From contig CM072341.1 in assembly GCA_036874045.1 (NCBI GenBank), positions 17,186,501 through 17,250,500 of the forward strand: 64,000 bases of DNA, written 5' to 3'. The notes beneath the pieces are model-generated. The model searched no databases, had not been told where the DNA came from, and saw nothing but the letters and a program-made list of their open reading frames with translations. The translations under genes were made by a program, and so were the position numbers. This DNA is from Cymodocea nodosa. Its lineage: Eukaryota; Streptophyta; Magnoliopsida; Alismatales; Cymodoceaceae. Of the stretch, positions 45,271-56,225 are shown in pieces. Within the stretch, counting starts at the first letter, position 1. Each line of letters starts with the position of its first letter.

Positions 45271-46695
45271 AGGGAATCACTAACTAATTTTGCATAATTG
45301 GACCGAAAATTGAACACTGGAGGAGAGCTCAGCTGATAATGGTACAACAGTTTGGATACCATATGTGTCCTAAGAATGTTAAGAAAAAACAAACCAAAAC
45401 GTCCCGTTCTTGAAAGGTATATAAACACGATTCTAAGAAAAAGTTACATCTTCCAACCCCCATTATTTATATGTATAATTTATATGTAGGATCCAACCAC
45501 CACCCTTCTGATACCCACTATTTTGTCCCAGATATAGGAAACTACCGATAATTAGCATCTGTTTACGAGATTGTTATGATCCCAAAGATGAGATTTTGGA
45601 CTGCAATGACCTTGCAACAGCACCTCCCATATGGCAGAAAGGTGATGCTGAAGCTTAATCTGGACAAAATCTGAGTAAAGAGCAATTTGTTGGGGGTGAA
45701 TTGTTCAACATGCAGGCATCCAATGAGCTTTCAGAATTTGGATCGCCTGTTTAATTAGAGCTTAGCAAGCACCAAATTGTTTGATGGAAATGAATCATTC
45801 ATCTGTGTTGGACGTAGAAGAAAAGGCTGGATCAGATGCTGGTAAATGATTGTCCGGTCTGGTCTTTCTTCTGGATCGCTTCTTTTGCTCCAAATCTTAT
45901 GGTTAATTACTACCACCCATCTTGTTAGATCCATTACAAAAACTGAATGACCATCATTCGGTAGATTCAAAGAAATGTTTGCTGATGATTATTTGATTGA
46001 ACATATGGAAATGCATTAGTATTTTTCATAATATCTATGTATCAACTTATTACTGTACATTAATTTAAAAATACTTTAATTCAAACTAGAAATTTTAAAC
46101 GAAAAAGGTTAAGTTTTGCCTCTCTTTTTTTTTAAAAAAATTGTTAGCTTATTTGAATAATCATTACAATTAGAGAAGCCGTGTTATATATATGTTTTTG
46201 AAAAGATATATGAAGTAAGGAGGTCCAAGGAATCCTCCAACATTTTATTCGGTGGCCTCCACAACGATCAGGTTAAAATATTTACATATATGCATGCCAT
46301 GAAAAAAATGTCAAATCACCTGCACACCACTTGAATTGCTTACATGCTACTTACCGAAAGCGATCTTAATTAATGCATCATACCCTTAATTAGAACTCGC
46401 CATCATTTGCAGAAAATGAACGCACGGCAATCTTATTATTGCATCATCATTTTCAGATCATTATTGTCAACAAAAGCCTGGATTATACATATGATACGAC
46501 GACCTTGCGAAGAGCTTATTACATCAGGCGGCCACCGGAAGAGGAAGCTCACAAGACACAGACGAAGATAAATGACACGACAAGACGACGGCGTACACGT
46601 GAAGAAGCGACATGGCGCCGTGATTTATTTCAGACGACAGGCATGGAAAACATCGATGGGGGGTGAGGTCGTCGCTCGACTCCGGTCGATCGGTT

Positions 46696-46863
46696 CTAGA
46701 GGCCACAAGCTGTCTTGCACATATTGGTGCACTGTTCGATGTCCTTCCCGTTCTCGCACCTCTCCTTGCACTGGTCGAGGCAGCCCGGCTCCACGGCGGC
46801 CACCATGGTCACGAACACGCAGACGACGACGAGGAGCGCGGTAAGGAAGTTTCTGAACTCCAT
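46696..46863 (-). CDS. Small cysteine-rich secreted peptide
   Basis: A 55-aa single-exon gene. Residues 1 to about 23 are a signal peptide (MEFRNFLTALLVVVCVFVTM...). The mature part of about 32 aa has six cysteines in a symmetric pattern C-x3-C-x3-C-x8-C-x3-C-x3-C: CLDQCKERC, a Glu/Lys/Asp-rich turn, then CTNMCKTAC. Spacing of x3 suggests a two-helix hairpin held by disulfides, reminiscent of but not the same as alpha-hairpinins, which have four Cys. Such peptides may act in defence or signalling, but none is proven here. A TATAAATA at 46940-46947 supports the ATG at 46863 rather than the longer in-frame alternative, which begins at a non-ATG codon at 46920. Stop TAG. Confidence 0.72.
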   Translation of the reverse strand: MEFRNFLTALLVVVCVFVTMVAAVEPGCLDQCKERCENGKDIEQCTNMCKTACGL

Positions 46864-46939
46864 TGATCTGTCTCTTCGGAGGCGTCTGGCTTCTTGATCT
46901 GGTCTTTGCACTGGTGGCAAGAAGAGGAATGCTTCGTGT

Positions 46940-46947
46940 TATTTATA
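46940..46947 (-). promoter_or_regulatory. TATA box of the Cys-rich peptide gene
   Basis: TATAAATA on the minus strand, 77 bp upstream of the chosen ATG, which implies a 5' UTR of about 45-50 nt. Confidence 0.65.
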
Positions 46948-48094
46948 GGAGGGAGAAGTAGTTGATTGGTGGTCGGAGTGCATCCTCCTTTTCTTGGAAA
47001 ACGGAAGTTTTTCCGTTGCTCCGTTCGTTTGCCAGCAACGACCGGTTCCAATTGGGCTGCCATTATTAGTAAAGAAACGATTCAGGCACGGATGATGGCA
47101 AGAAAATATGAGATTTGCAGAAGACCTGTCTTATTCTTTTTCTGAAAAACACCTCCGGCGTTACTTTTATCATTGGCTTTATTTATATACACCCTTATGA
47201 GAGGCAAGCACCGAAATCCAAGTTGAGAAAATTGAGATTGGCATTGGTAATTCAGCGTGGAAGAAGAAGGAAATAGAAGATGATTAGAGAAAAAATTATT
47301 ATGCAAATTAATTATATGTTTACAAAATAGCCATGGCTACATAGAGATCTGCCCAAATCATGCCAACACGACAGGACGCTCCACATAAAGTGGAAGGCAA
47401 GGCATGTGGGCTATTTAAACAAAATCCATGATCTTCAAATTTGGAAGATGTTTCAAAGTTGTGGCATGTTTAACTTCATGGATTGTAATCCAGTGATTGT
47501 ATTTAAATCTGTATTTTAAACCTTTGGTCTCATATCTGTCTCACTGTTCTTTTGTTAAATCTTTTGGTCCTTGGACTTGGGCACACAGCATACAAAACCC
47601 CATTTTCCAGATTTCGTCTCCCTCTCAATGTTGGTTTCCACTGTTCCTCTCTGTCTTAAATTATTTTCTTTTTCTCTCCCTCCTTTGCCCTAAGCAAAAG
47701 GAAAAAAAGTTTCCACACCACAAAAATCTTGTTATCTGCCATTCCTAAGATTGCTAAGATTTTCTCTTCTTTGATCAGAAACCAGCTATTTGAAAATCAA
47801 AAACCTATAAATGAAGATTACAAGGTTTATGCAGAGCAAGGACCGTTGACCTGTATTTTTTTGCAATTACTATAAGAACAGGCCTTAAAATTCTGCACTT
47901 TGGTAGCAGAACAAGAGCACTCCTTCTCTCCATACTGTTGTTCCTTTTGGTTAGACATTCTGTTTTACAATTATAGAAATTATTGCATTCTATATGTAAT
48001 TAATTTTGAAAATTCTACTCATTTCTGAGCCTTCTATTTCTCTGGATCACAATTTCAGTTGGATAATTCGCTTGCTTTCTATGTTTTTTTCTTG
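46948..48094. other. Spacer, no gene supported
   Basis: AT-rich with short pyrimidine-rich patches. No frame carries a recognisable domain. Confidence 0.4.
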
Positions 48095-48362
48095 TCAATT
48101 TATGTACCAATTATGGCTATTGAGATCCCAAGTTCTCCCTGCAGGATGTATGTCTTCAACTGCAATGGTTTCAATACATTTTTCTTTCGCCATTGACTGG
48201 ATCTGGGGTTCATGTATTGCCATATCACCTTCAAGGTTCCATGACAAACCATTTGAAAATAAATTTAGTGAACGATCAATTCTATTTGAAGCATCTGATT
48301 TTTTAAATAAAGCCTGGACCGTAGTGACCGCCACATCAAACTTCCACCCAATTATTAATTGG
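48095..48362 (-). pseudogene. Orphan exon-like ORF, family not recognised
   Basis: On the minus strand, from an in-frame TGA at about 48361 to a TGA at 48095, an 88-codon frame reads SQLIIGWKFDVAVTTVQALF, then KKSDASNRIDRS, and ends with EPQIQSMAKEKCIETIAVED and a Trp-rich tail. The composition is that of a real protein and stands out from the surrounding AT-rich DNA. There is no ATG in frame at its start, so it is either an internal or last exon (a possible acceptor TTTGTTTGAAG lies just upstream) or a gene fragment. A TATATAAA lies about 140 bp upstream. The overlapping 170-codon plus-strand frame looks like its shadow. Confidence 0.35.
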
Positions 48363-49212
48363 CTTCAAACAAAAAAGACCCATGTTACATTAAATAGTTC
48401 AGGCTATAACTTAGAAAGATCAACGCCAAAATACTTTCAAGCCCGTCAAACACCTTTTAGAAGAAAAAAAATACTGGAGAAATGTAGAGATTTATATAGG
48501 GGCAGCAAAGAAGTTTGAACAGAAACCCTTTGGTACATACCATAATTGCAATAAGTGAAACTCATCTGGTCGGTAGATAAGCATGTTTGGTGCATTTTAC
48601 TGCGTTCCATGGAGAGCCTTTCAATGAAAGAATATTGTGATTAGCATTAATCAATTGTAATAACTCAGTTAACTAGGAACAATGTACTTGTAATCTCTTT
48701 CAAGATTCAAATCTCAGAGAACACAGAAATCACTGCCATTACCGAAAAAGTTGAGATTTGCATTTGGTAAAACATGAAATGAAACATCTATATATGATAT
48801 CGATGTTGATAGCTAAAGTAGAGAATCTCACGGTGTTCAGGACCATCTGCAACTCCCTTGTGCAACCAGCTCCTGCCTGCAACTCGAACAAAAGAATAAG
48901 AAACCATCCACCAAAGCAACAGTCGGAATTAATCACGGGCAAAGTCTACACGGTCAAATTCAGAACTAATTCTTTTGCTTGGTAGGAAAGAAGAAAAGAG
49001 CAACAATAAGCAAACAGAGTTCATTTCTCAGGATTCGATGTTCCAAATCTCTACCCAAACAGATCAAATTTGACAAAAGAAAAAAAGAATTGAGAAAAAA
49101 AAGGAAGAAGAACAAGAACAACAACAATAACGACAACAACTGGGAGCCCTGCACTCTAGGATGGTCGACACTGGAATCATCATTATACAACAGAAATGAG
49201 TGGTTGATTCAC

Positions 49213-50097
49213 TCATTCGTTCTTCCAGGCATGCAGGACGAGGGAGAACCCGAGCCCCTGCAGCTGTTCTTGGCTGAGCATCTGCGAGCAAGACGACGAC
49301 AGCAGCTTCTCGGCGGAGAGGCAGGTCTGGAACACGAAGACGGCATTGGTCACCGGCGCACCGAACAGCCAACCGTGCACGTCCCAGAACACCTCCACCG
49401 GGAGGCCGTCCACCAGGATGGTCTGGTTCCCCCGAAACTTCCAGGCGAGGCGCTTCACCTGCACGACCCTCTTCCTGTCGATGCGGATCTCAAGGCACGG
49501 GTCCTTCGGCCCGACGGTCTCGCAGTCTATGGCCACCTCGTGGATCCGCCCGTCGTTGCAGAATCTTGCCTTCGTGCAGTACACCCTCTTCCCGAAGATG
49601 TTCTCCTTCTTCGAGACGAGAGTGGCGGTGGAAGGAGGAGGGCTTGCGTTGGTTTTCCTGTACGCCTCCTTGCTCATGTCACCGAGGAGAAGAACCATCT
49701 CCCCGTCGAACACCATGGAGACGTAGAATCCTTCGAGTGGCTCCGGTCCCGGCCCAAACTTGGCGGCCGTCAGATTCCAAAAGACGTCGACTTTGCTGTT
49801 GAAGACCTCCACGGACTTGGATCCTTTCCTCTTCGAGAAGAGCCATGGCTTTATGTCCACCTTGCAGAGGCACCGGTGAGCGGCGCAGTCGTCGACCCCG
49901 ATGCTGAAGCCCTGGCCCATCAGGTTCCTGTTCCACGTCATAGCGACCGTGCAGGGCCGGTCGGCGAGGCGAGTCTGGTAGACGCAGGTCACCGTGTTCT
50001 GCCCGCCTCTGCTGGAGCCGGGCGAAGATGAAGAAGACGAAGAGGAGTCCGCGACCTGAACGCCGTTCTCACCGAAACAGGAGGGGAAATCCCTCAT
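49213..50097 (-). CDS. DUF868 family protein, single exon
   Basis: A 294-aa plant-specific DUF868 protein. It starts MRDFPSCFGENGVQVADS, followed by a poly-Ser linker, then the DUF868 hallmarks VTCVYQTRLADRPCTVAMTW, the FSIGVDD region, KPWLFSKRKGSKSVEV, VDVFWNLTAAKFGPGPEPLEG, the DMSKEAYRKT segment, RVYCTKARF and, at the C-terminus, GLPVEVFWDVHGWLFG followed by AVFVFQTCLSA. Length and order agree with the family, whose function is not established. The coding region is GC-rich and intronless. The large plus-strand frame across it is a shadow. Stop TGA. Confidence 0.93.
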   Translation of the reverse strand: MRDFPSCFGENGVQVADSSSSSSSSPGSSRGGQNTVTCVYQTRLADRPCTVAMTWNRNLMGQGFSIGVDDCAAHRCLCKVDIKPWLFSKRKGSKSVEVFNSKVDVFWNLTAAKFGPGPEPLEGFYVSMVFDGEMVLLLGDMSKEAYRKTNASPPPSTATLVSKKENIFGKRVYCTKARFCNDGRIHEVAIDCETVGPKDPCLEIRIDRKRVVQVKRLAWKFRGNQTILVDGLPVEVFWDVHGWLFGAPVTNAVFVFQTCLSAEKLLSSSCSQMLSQEQLQGLGFSLVLHAWKNE

Positions 50098-53000
50098 TCT
50101 CGCGTGCTTCCCAATGCGCGATCAGGAGAAAATCACCAACTCATTCTGATGGAAATTGCCAGTGAGAGATCGCCTAAAAAATCACCAGCCCAACTCGCAA
50201 AATCCGGAATTTATGGCGTCTACGGCTGAAAAATCCAGTCTCTCCACCACCCCAACCAGTGAAGCACAGATCAAGAAATGCAACCCTAGCAAGTACCTGC
50301 CCTATTCTTTCGAGTAAGAAAACACAAACCCCCAACAGGCGATTTTGGTGGTAATTATTCTGGTGTGAGGATTGAGATTTCAGAGAAGGGAGGGGAGAGA
50401 ACATAATAGTATAGTACCCGTCACGAGCAGAATATATCCAAGACCATGATGGAAACCACGAGAGCCTGAGATTCTCTGGCAGTTTTGGACTTGGGTAACA
50501 GTAGTGGGTGGGGGTGCAGGATCAGGTCTCACAGCCAGTGTTTGAACCGTGGGTGGTAAAGGGAATCAGGTAAAGTGAGGACAGAAAGTCACGCACAGGA
50601 AGGAGGGGAGGGGTCTGCAGTTCAACAACCTTGAAGACGCACCCCCCTAAGTCCCAACGCTCTGATCTGCGCAACAATCACAAGCAATCACACCTTAAAT
50701 TCACATGCAACAGAGATGGTAAACAACCCAACATCATACTGTTAATCTTCCTTCCTTGGTGATCACAGTAGTATCCTCCAAATTGAGATTGTTGTTTGTC
50801 TCTGATGGTAAGGTCAAGGAGGAGGAGTGATTTTTTATGCATCGCGTTGCTGCTGATGGAATGTTGAAGTACCTGTGTGGTATTAGAATAGGAATGAGAT
50901 GATGACAACATGTACTAGAATAATGAGTTTGCAAACAGGAGGAGCCAACCAATACGAAGACGAGAGTTTTCTTGGATCTAGGAAAGTTTCCAATGCCACC
51001 ACCCATCCTCCCATTGGCTTTCATCAGTGTAGCTGTTCTGTAATTATAGACACCCCACTGCACTCAATCATTAAATACACGGCAAACTCAATTCATGTAT
51101 CATATATGAGACTCCATTTTACACAATAAAATAATTCTTCTGTACAGCAGACAGCGTGACTTTTTTAATATTTACTTTATTTACAGGTTGATAAGTATTT
51201 ACAGATGATAATTATATATGAAATATTTTTAATATTATATTAAAATTTTAATGCATAATTTATTAAAAAAAATACTCTTTCATTACGCTTAAAGGTCAAG
51301 ACAGTATAGGATCAATATTTGTTTTATTACTTTTATTACATACTTTATTGATGTACAAAACTAATAAACCATAAGACAGTAAAAAATACAGTAAGATTTT
51401 TAAATGTTTTTAATCAAGTATCTCGTACAAAAAGAATAAAGGAAAATAGACTTTTAAGTTCAAAAGAAGTAAGGTACATACATCTTAACTATCTTAAATA
51501 TCCAAATTACATGGAGATGATAAAACCCCACATGTCTAAGGTCATAGGAAAAAAAAAAATCTAGTCAAACATTTGTTCCATTATAGGTTGCATTTAGCAG
51601 CCTGCATTCAGCTCCGCACGTTTGTATGAAACTAAGATTCATAAATCCTGTCAACTTTAAACAGTATATATATATAAACACACACGCGTTTACCAAAAGA
51701 GACTTTAATCCAAAAATGAAATTACATTTTAGCAAAAGACGGTATTTTTGATTGCTTTTATTAAGCCGTCAATTCACTTCGAGCACAGGAGAGCGTTACT
51801 TATCGTCAGCATCCATCCAACTACCATGTTAAACACATGTATGGTAACTGCAATAGGTATTTAATACTTGATTCTTATCGACACATTAGAACTTGATAAT
51901 CAGACGTTGAGCTCCAGCTGTATTTTTTCGTTAAATACATTTGAATTTCAACTTGCCAAATCACCCATAGTCCTTAAAAGTAATTTAATCATTTTTAGAG
52001 GCAATCTAACAACACCAACCTAATTAAAAGAGAATCATTCTTCAAGCATTCTTAAATTAATTTTAAAACCTTTGTCAAGAATTTTATTTTGATAATATAC
52101 ATCTTGTTAAATCTAAATATAAGTTTTTATCTTAATCATATAGTTAATAAGCATTAACAAGTTTTAAAAAGTCATATATTTATTATTAACATTTCGAATC
52201 AATCGAATAGTTATAATAAAAACTTGTATAATTATAATTATCTACACGTATATTTATAATGTCTTAAGTTTTTACATATTTTCATATACGTTCTTTAAAG
52301 AAAATCAAATATTTAGATAAATGTTTGAGTTTTACATACGGATTAGACAATTGTTGAGTTTTATAAGTGATTAACATAACTTTAACTTTTTTATTTCTTA
52401 GTCACGTACTTTGCAAGTGAAAAATTTAAAGAATTATAGATAAATATTTGAATTTTTATAAACATTAAATGATAAATGTTAAACTAAATTAATAATTTAA
52501 GAGATAAATTTTATAATTTTCTAGAAAAAATATTCTCAATAGATCTATGATAGAAAAGCGTGCAAATTCAAAAAGAATATTGGATATTTTGAAATTCAAG
52601 AAATGTAAGATAATAGAATTACGGATTAGATAAATGAATGTGTTAAACATGAAACTTCAATTCAAATATTATAAATAAAATACACAAACTATACTTCAAT
52701 CATTTCATCTAACATGGAGGAATCTCAATAAAAACAAAAGAAGAGCTATTTCAGAGTAATCTTAAAGTAAATCAAGAATTAAAGAAATGAACGCAGAGAT
52801 ATAGAAGCAAATTAATTCAAACAAATTCAAAAACAACATGCAAAACTTAAGTTTGAAAGTTAGATTTACTCAAAGTTAGAATAAGATCAAATAATTTTTA
52901 AATGTTAATTTATATAAAGTAAAATTTATATCTAAATGGACAAGTAAGAAATTTGTACATAAAAGTTTATAAAGTGTTATTTTTTAAATAAAATTATGAT

Positions 53001-54488
53001 TTACAAAATTTGTGTGTATTTATATTCTTATTTTATTTAATAAATTATTTATTAATTTTTTAAAGATACAGTTGACTTTTCTGTTGTAATTATGATACTG
53101 CAACTTTTGTAGACGTGAATACTATTTTTTGTTAAAGTTACTCTACATAATCTTCTCGATTTTCATCGTAATCTATTATGTCCTTGTGACTTTTGCGTTA
53201 ATATCTCTTGGGACATACATTTTACAATAGTCTTTGAACTACAAAATAGTATTTAGATTTTTAAGACTTTTATTTTATTGATGCTTTGACTTATTTTTGA
53301 GGTACGAAACTCACACCGATCATACTTTCAAACCTTAATCTCTCTATCACGTTAAATTTACGCATAAATTAATTTTTTTGTGGAAATCGATTGATTTTTG
53401 TTAAGCGTGGAACATCTACACACACACATATATATATATATATATACGTTGGTGGACATCTATTATATATGTTAATGTAAAGAATTGAAAGCGAAGGTGA
53501 TCATGATTAAATCAATAGTATATTAACACAATTAAACTTTTACTTTACGACGAATAAAAAAATATTAAATTTAGGTTGAAATAAAAAATAGACTCGATCA
53601 AAAGCTGCTGCCATCATATTAATGGTAATTTATATTATTGATATAAATTAATTTGTATCTAATCTAAAATTACCTTCGTGATTAAGAGTGTTGAAACAAA
53701 TTCCTGCAAAGGTACAAAAAATTAAAAAAAAAACTGATCTTATATGAAGGAGGCTCACCTAATGTATTTAATTTTAAGTTAAAATTTTCATCTGGTATCA
53801 AAGTTTATGATCTATCATTCCTAATCTAAGTTTATTATATATTTCCATGTTTAGGAGCCCATTGTCGTGAATATTTTGTTAAATCAATAAAATTAACACT
53901 TAGGTCATGTATGTATGTATGTGTACTCGGTGCTAACATGATGTAAGACAACATCACCATCTTTCCTTAATTCAAAGTCATGTATTTCAAGGTACAGGTA
54001 AATGAGAACAATTAATATAAACTCAATATTGTCATCCTTAATTATTTGATTTTTGTTGGGCATTACTACTTGGTTAATTGGTCTAAATTCTTAAGAACTC
54101 TCCACTTATCAAAGGTTAGTCAAAAGGGATAGATGATAAATTATTGAAAATTTAACCAAGTTGTTTTACATTAACTTTTTATTTATTTAGTTGTAATTGT
54201 AGGTATATAGAAAATGTAATCAAATTATGTCTGCCAATTAAACTAAATTATTTGGTATCATTATAGAGTCAATATACATCAAGGTAGGTCATGTGAGCTA
54301 CCTAAAATTTTAGAAATTCTTTATCATATCATATCATATTATATTAATTTTTTACATTTTCTTAACAAATACAATGACTCAAACTTAGGTCTCGGTTTGT
54401 GTATAATAGAATATTAAGAAAGGTAAGAAATGAAAATTTTAAAATAGTCAAAAATAGAAAACCCAAAAAGTAAAAGAAAAAGTATTTG
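50098..54488. other. Spacer between DUF868 and the copia remnant
   Basis: The first few hundred bases should hold the DUF868 promoter and leader. From about 51100 on the sequence is extremely AT-rich. I see no domain-bearing frame; a (TA)n at about 53428-53446 is the only clear repeat. Confidence 0.5.
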
Positions 54489-55349
54489 TGTTGAAAAAAC
54501 ATAACTCCAAATAAGATATTACAAACAACTTCTTAATGGTGAAGAACAAATACAAAAATTAAATAAACTACAAGTAAAACATAACACCAACATTTACATG
54601 GAAAACCTCTCAACCATAGAACCAATCAGTCTAACCTCAAATCATCTACTATAGTAAAATATGTATGCAAAAAAAAAATTTAGAATTTAATTAAAGAGAT
54701 CACACATCTACAATAGTAAGCAACAAATGACATAATGAACAATACAAACAAAAGACAAAATAGGTTTTACTTAATCCAGCTATCTTTGTTCTAGATAAAT
54801 ATGCTATCACTAAAGTGTCCCAAAAATTATGAAAGTTGGTAGGAATGAAGCTCCATAGTCTCTAATCTATTAAAAAGATTTTGGCCTAAACGAACTTCAT
54901 TTTATCTCCTCAAGCTGACAATTTCATAAGAGTATATGTTATAGAACTACAATGACAATTTCTTTTTGAAACTTCTTTTGAATTTGATTCTTCATTACTC
55001 TAATTACCAATATAATTGTCCAACCTAAAGAGTATCAAGTTACGATCTTATTTATAAAATCTCAACTTAATCTGACTACAAACGTCCTTCTAATTAGCTC
55101 TACGATCAATGTAGTACAGTATAGTAAAAGAGAAGAAGAGAAACCCAACTATTACTTCTCTTGTGCAAAAGTATATTCTCCCTTTTTTTCTCTTTCTCCT
55201 TTCACAAACCTTAACAGGGTTAAATAGGAAAATGATGCCAAAGTCACCATAGAAACAAACGAAAACCAATACAACCAATTTATCTAATTTGTCTGATTAA
55301 TCAAATTGTTTGTCTAGTAAGTCACCTCCATGAAGAGAGAAGCCCAACA
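54489..55349 (-). mobile_element. 3' LTR of a Ty1-copia retrotransposon
   Basis: On the minus strand the segment starts TGTTGGGCTTCTCTC right after a polypurine tract (GAGAGGGGGAGTT) and ends TTTTTTCAACA, so the ends form a TGTTG...CAACA inverted repeat 861 bp apart. The LTR directly follows the RNase H coding region, as in Ty1-copia elements. Confidence 0.7.
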
Positions 55350-55363
55350 AACTCCCCCTCTCG
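55350..55363 (-). other. Polypurine tract of the copia element
   Basis: Purine-rich GAGAGGGGGAGTT immediately precedes the LTR start. It is the expected plus-strand primer site. Confidence 0.65.
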
Positions 55364-56225
55364 ACTATATGGAGGAGCCCACCAATCTTATAATTTGGTT
55401 GTAAATATTTAATTTATCTTTTATCACTACTTTAGTCAATATATCAACTTCATTTTTATTAATATGTACCTTATTGAATTCAAGTTTCTTTGAGTTCATT
55501 ACATCTTGAATCCAATAATACCGAATATACTTTGACCTAAAGTGAAAAGTCAAATTCTTACTTAAGTGAATTATACTTTGATTATCATCAAAAAGTACAA
55601 ATTTATCTTGTAAATTCCTAAGTTCTTCAAATATTCTCTTTAGTCATATCATCTCTTTGTAGGTTTCTATAATTGTAATAAATTTAACTTTCATCCTAGA
55701 TAATGTAATACACTTTTATAATCTTGGTTACTATAAAACAACTCTCCCTACAAAAGTAAACAAATATCTTAAAAGTAAAATTTTTGTCATTAGCATCTCC
55801 TATCATATCTAAATTTGTGTAGTCAATCAAAATTAATTCTCCACTGATAAAATAGAACTTCAAACTTGATGTGCCTTTAATGTATCTCATGATCCACTTC
55901 ATTACTTCTCAATGTTGTTCTTTAGGATTTTAAAAAATCTACTCACCATGGTAATTGCATAGGTAATGTCAGGTCCAATACACATCATACATACATCAAA
56001 CTTTCAACAACTAAAGTATATAAAGCATTTTTCATTTCTCTTTATTTCTCATCTATAAAAAGACTCTAATTCTTGTTTAACCTAAAATGAGCTATAAGAT
56101 AAGAACTAACTAGTTTTGCATTGTCTATATAAAATCTTTGAAGTACTTTCTTAATGTACTTATCTTATGAGAAGAAAAGCTTATAGAAACTCCTATCTCT
56201 TTTAATTTCAATGTCAAAAAATCTT
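55364..56225 (-). mobile_element. Ty1-copia reverse transcriptase / RNase H remnant
   Basis: Reading the minus strand from high to low coordinates gives, with stops and shifts, DIEIKRDRS, KYIKKVLQRFYIDNAKLVSS, YLIAHFRLNKN, MCIGPDITYAI, MKWIMRYIKGTSSLKFYF, LILIDYTNLDMIGDANDKN, and SKYIRYYWIQDVMNSKKLEF then KNEVDILTK. These are the end of the copia reverse transcriptase and RNase H, in order. The match stops abruptly near 56225, just before a CTT microsatellite, so the 5' two thirds of the element is missing. It is clearly non-functional. Confidence 0.8.

Larger units (their letters stand above)
43400..46695. other. Spacer with isolated coding-like pieces
   Basis: Apart from the coding-like pieces at 44404-45290 listed separately, I see no supported gene. 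The stretches 43400-44390 and 45300-46690 are AT-rich, and no transposon protein can be read there. Confidence 0.4.

Noticed and set aside
48006..48518. 170-codon plus-strand ORF
   Set aside because: Overlaps the orphan minus-strand frame, which has the better protein composition; the plus frame has no recognisable features.
48979..50031. 350-codon plus-strand frame across the DUF868 gene
   Set aside because: Antisense shadow of a GC-rich single-exon gene; the minus-strand frame matches DUF868 throughout.
50734..51063. 109-codon minus-strand ORF upstream of DUF868
   Set aside because: No motif, no suitable promoter or conserved composition; treated as chance.
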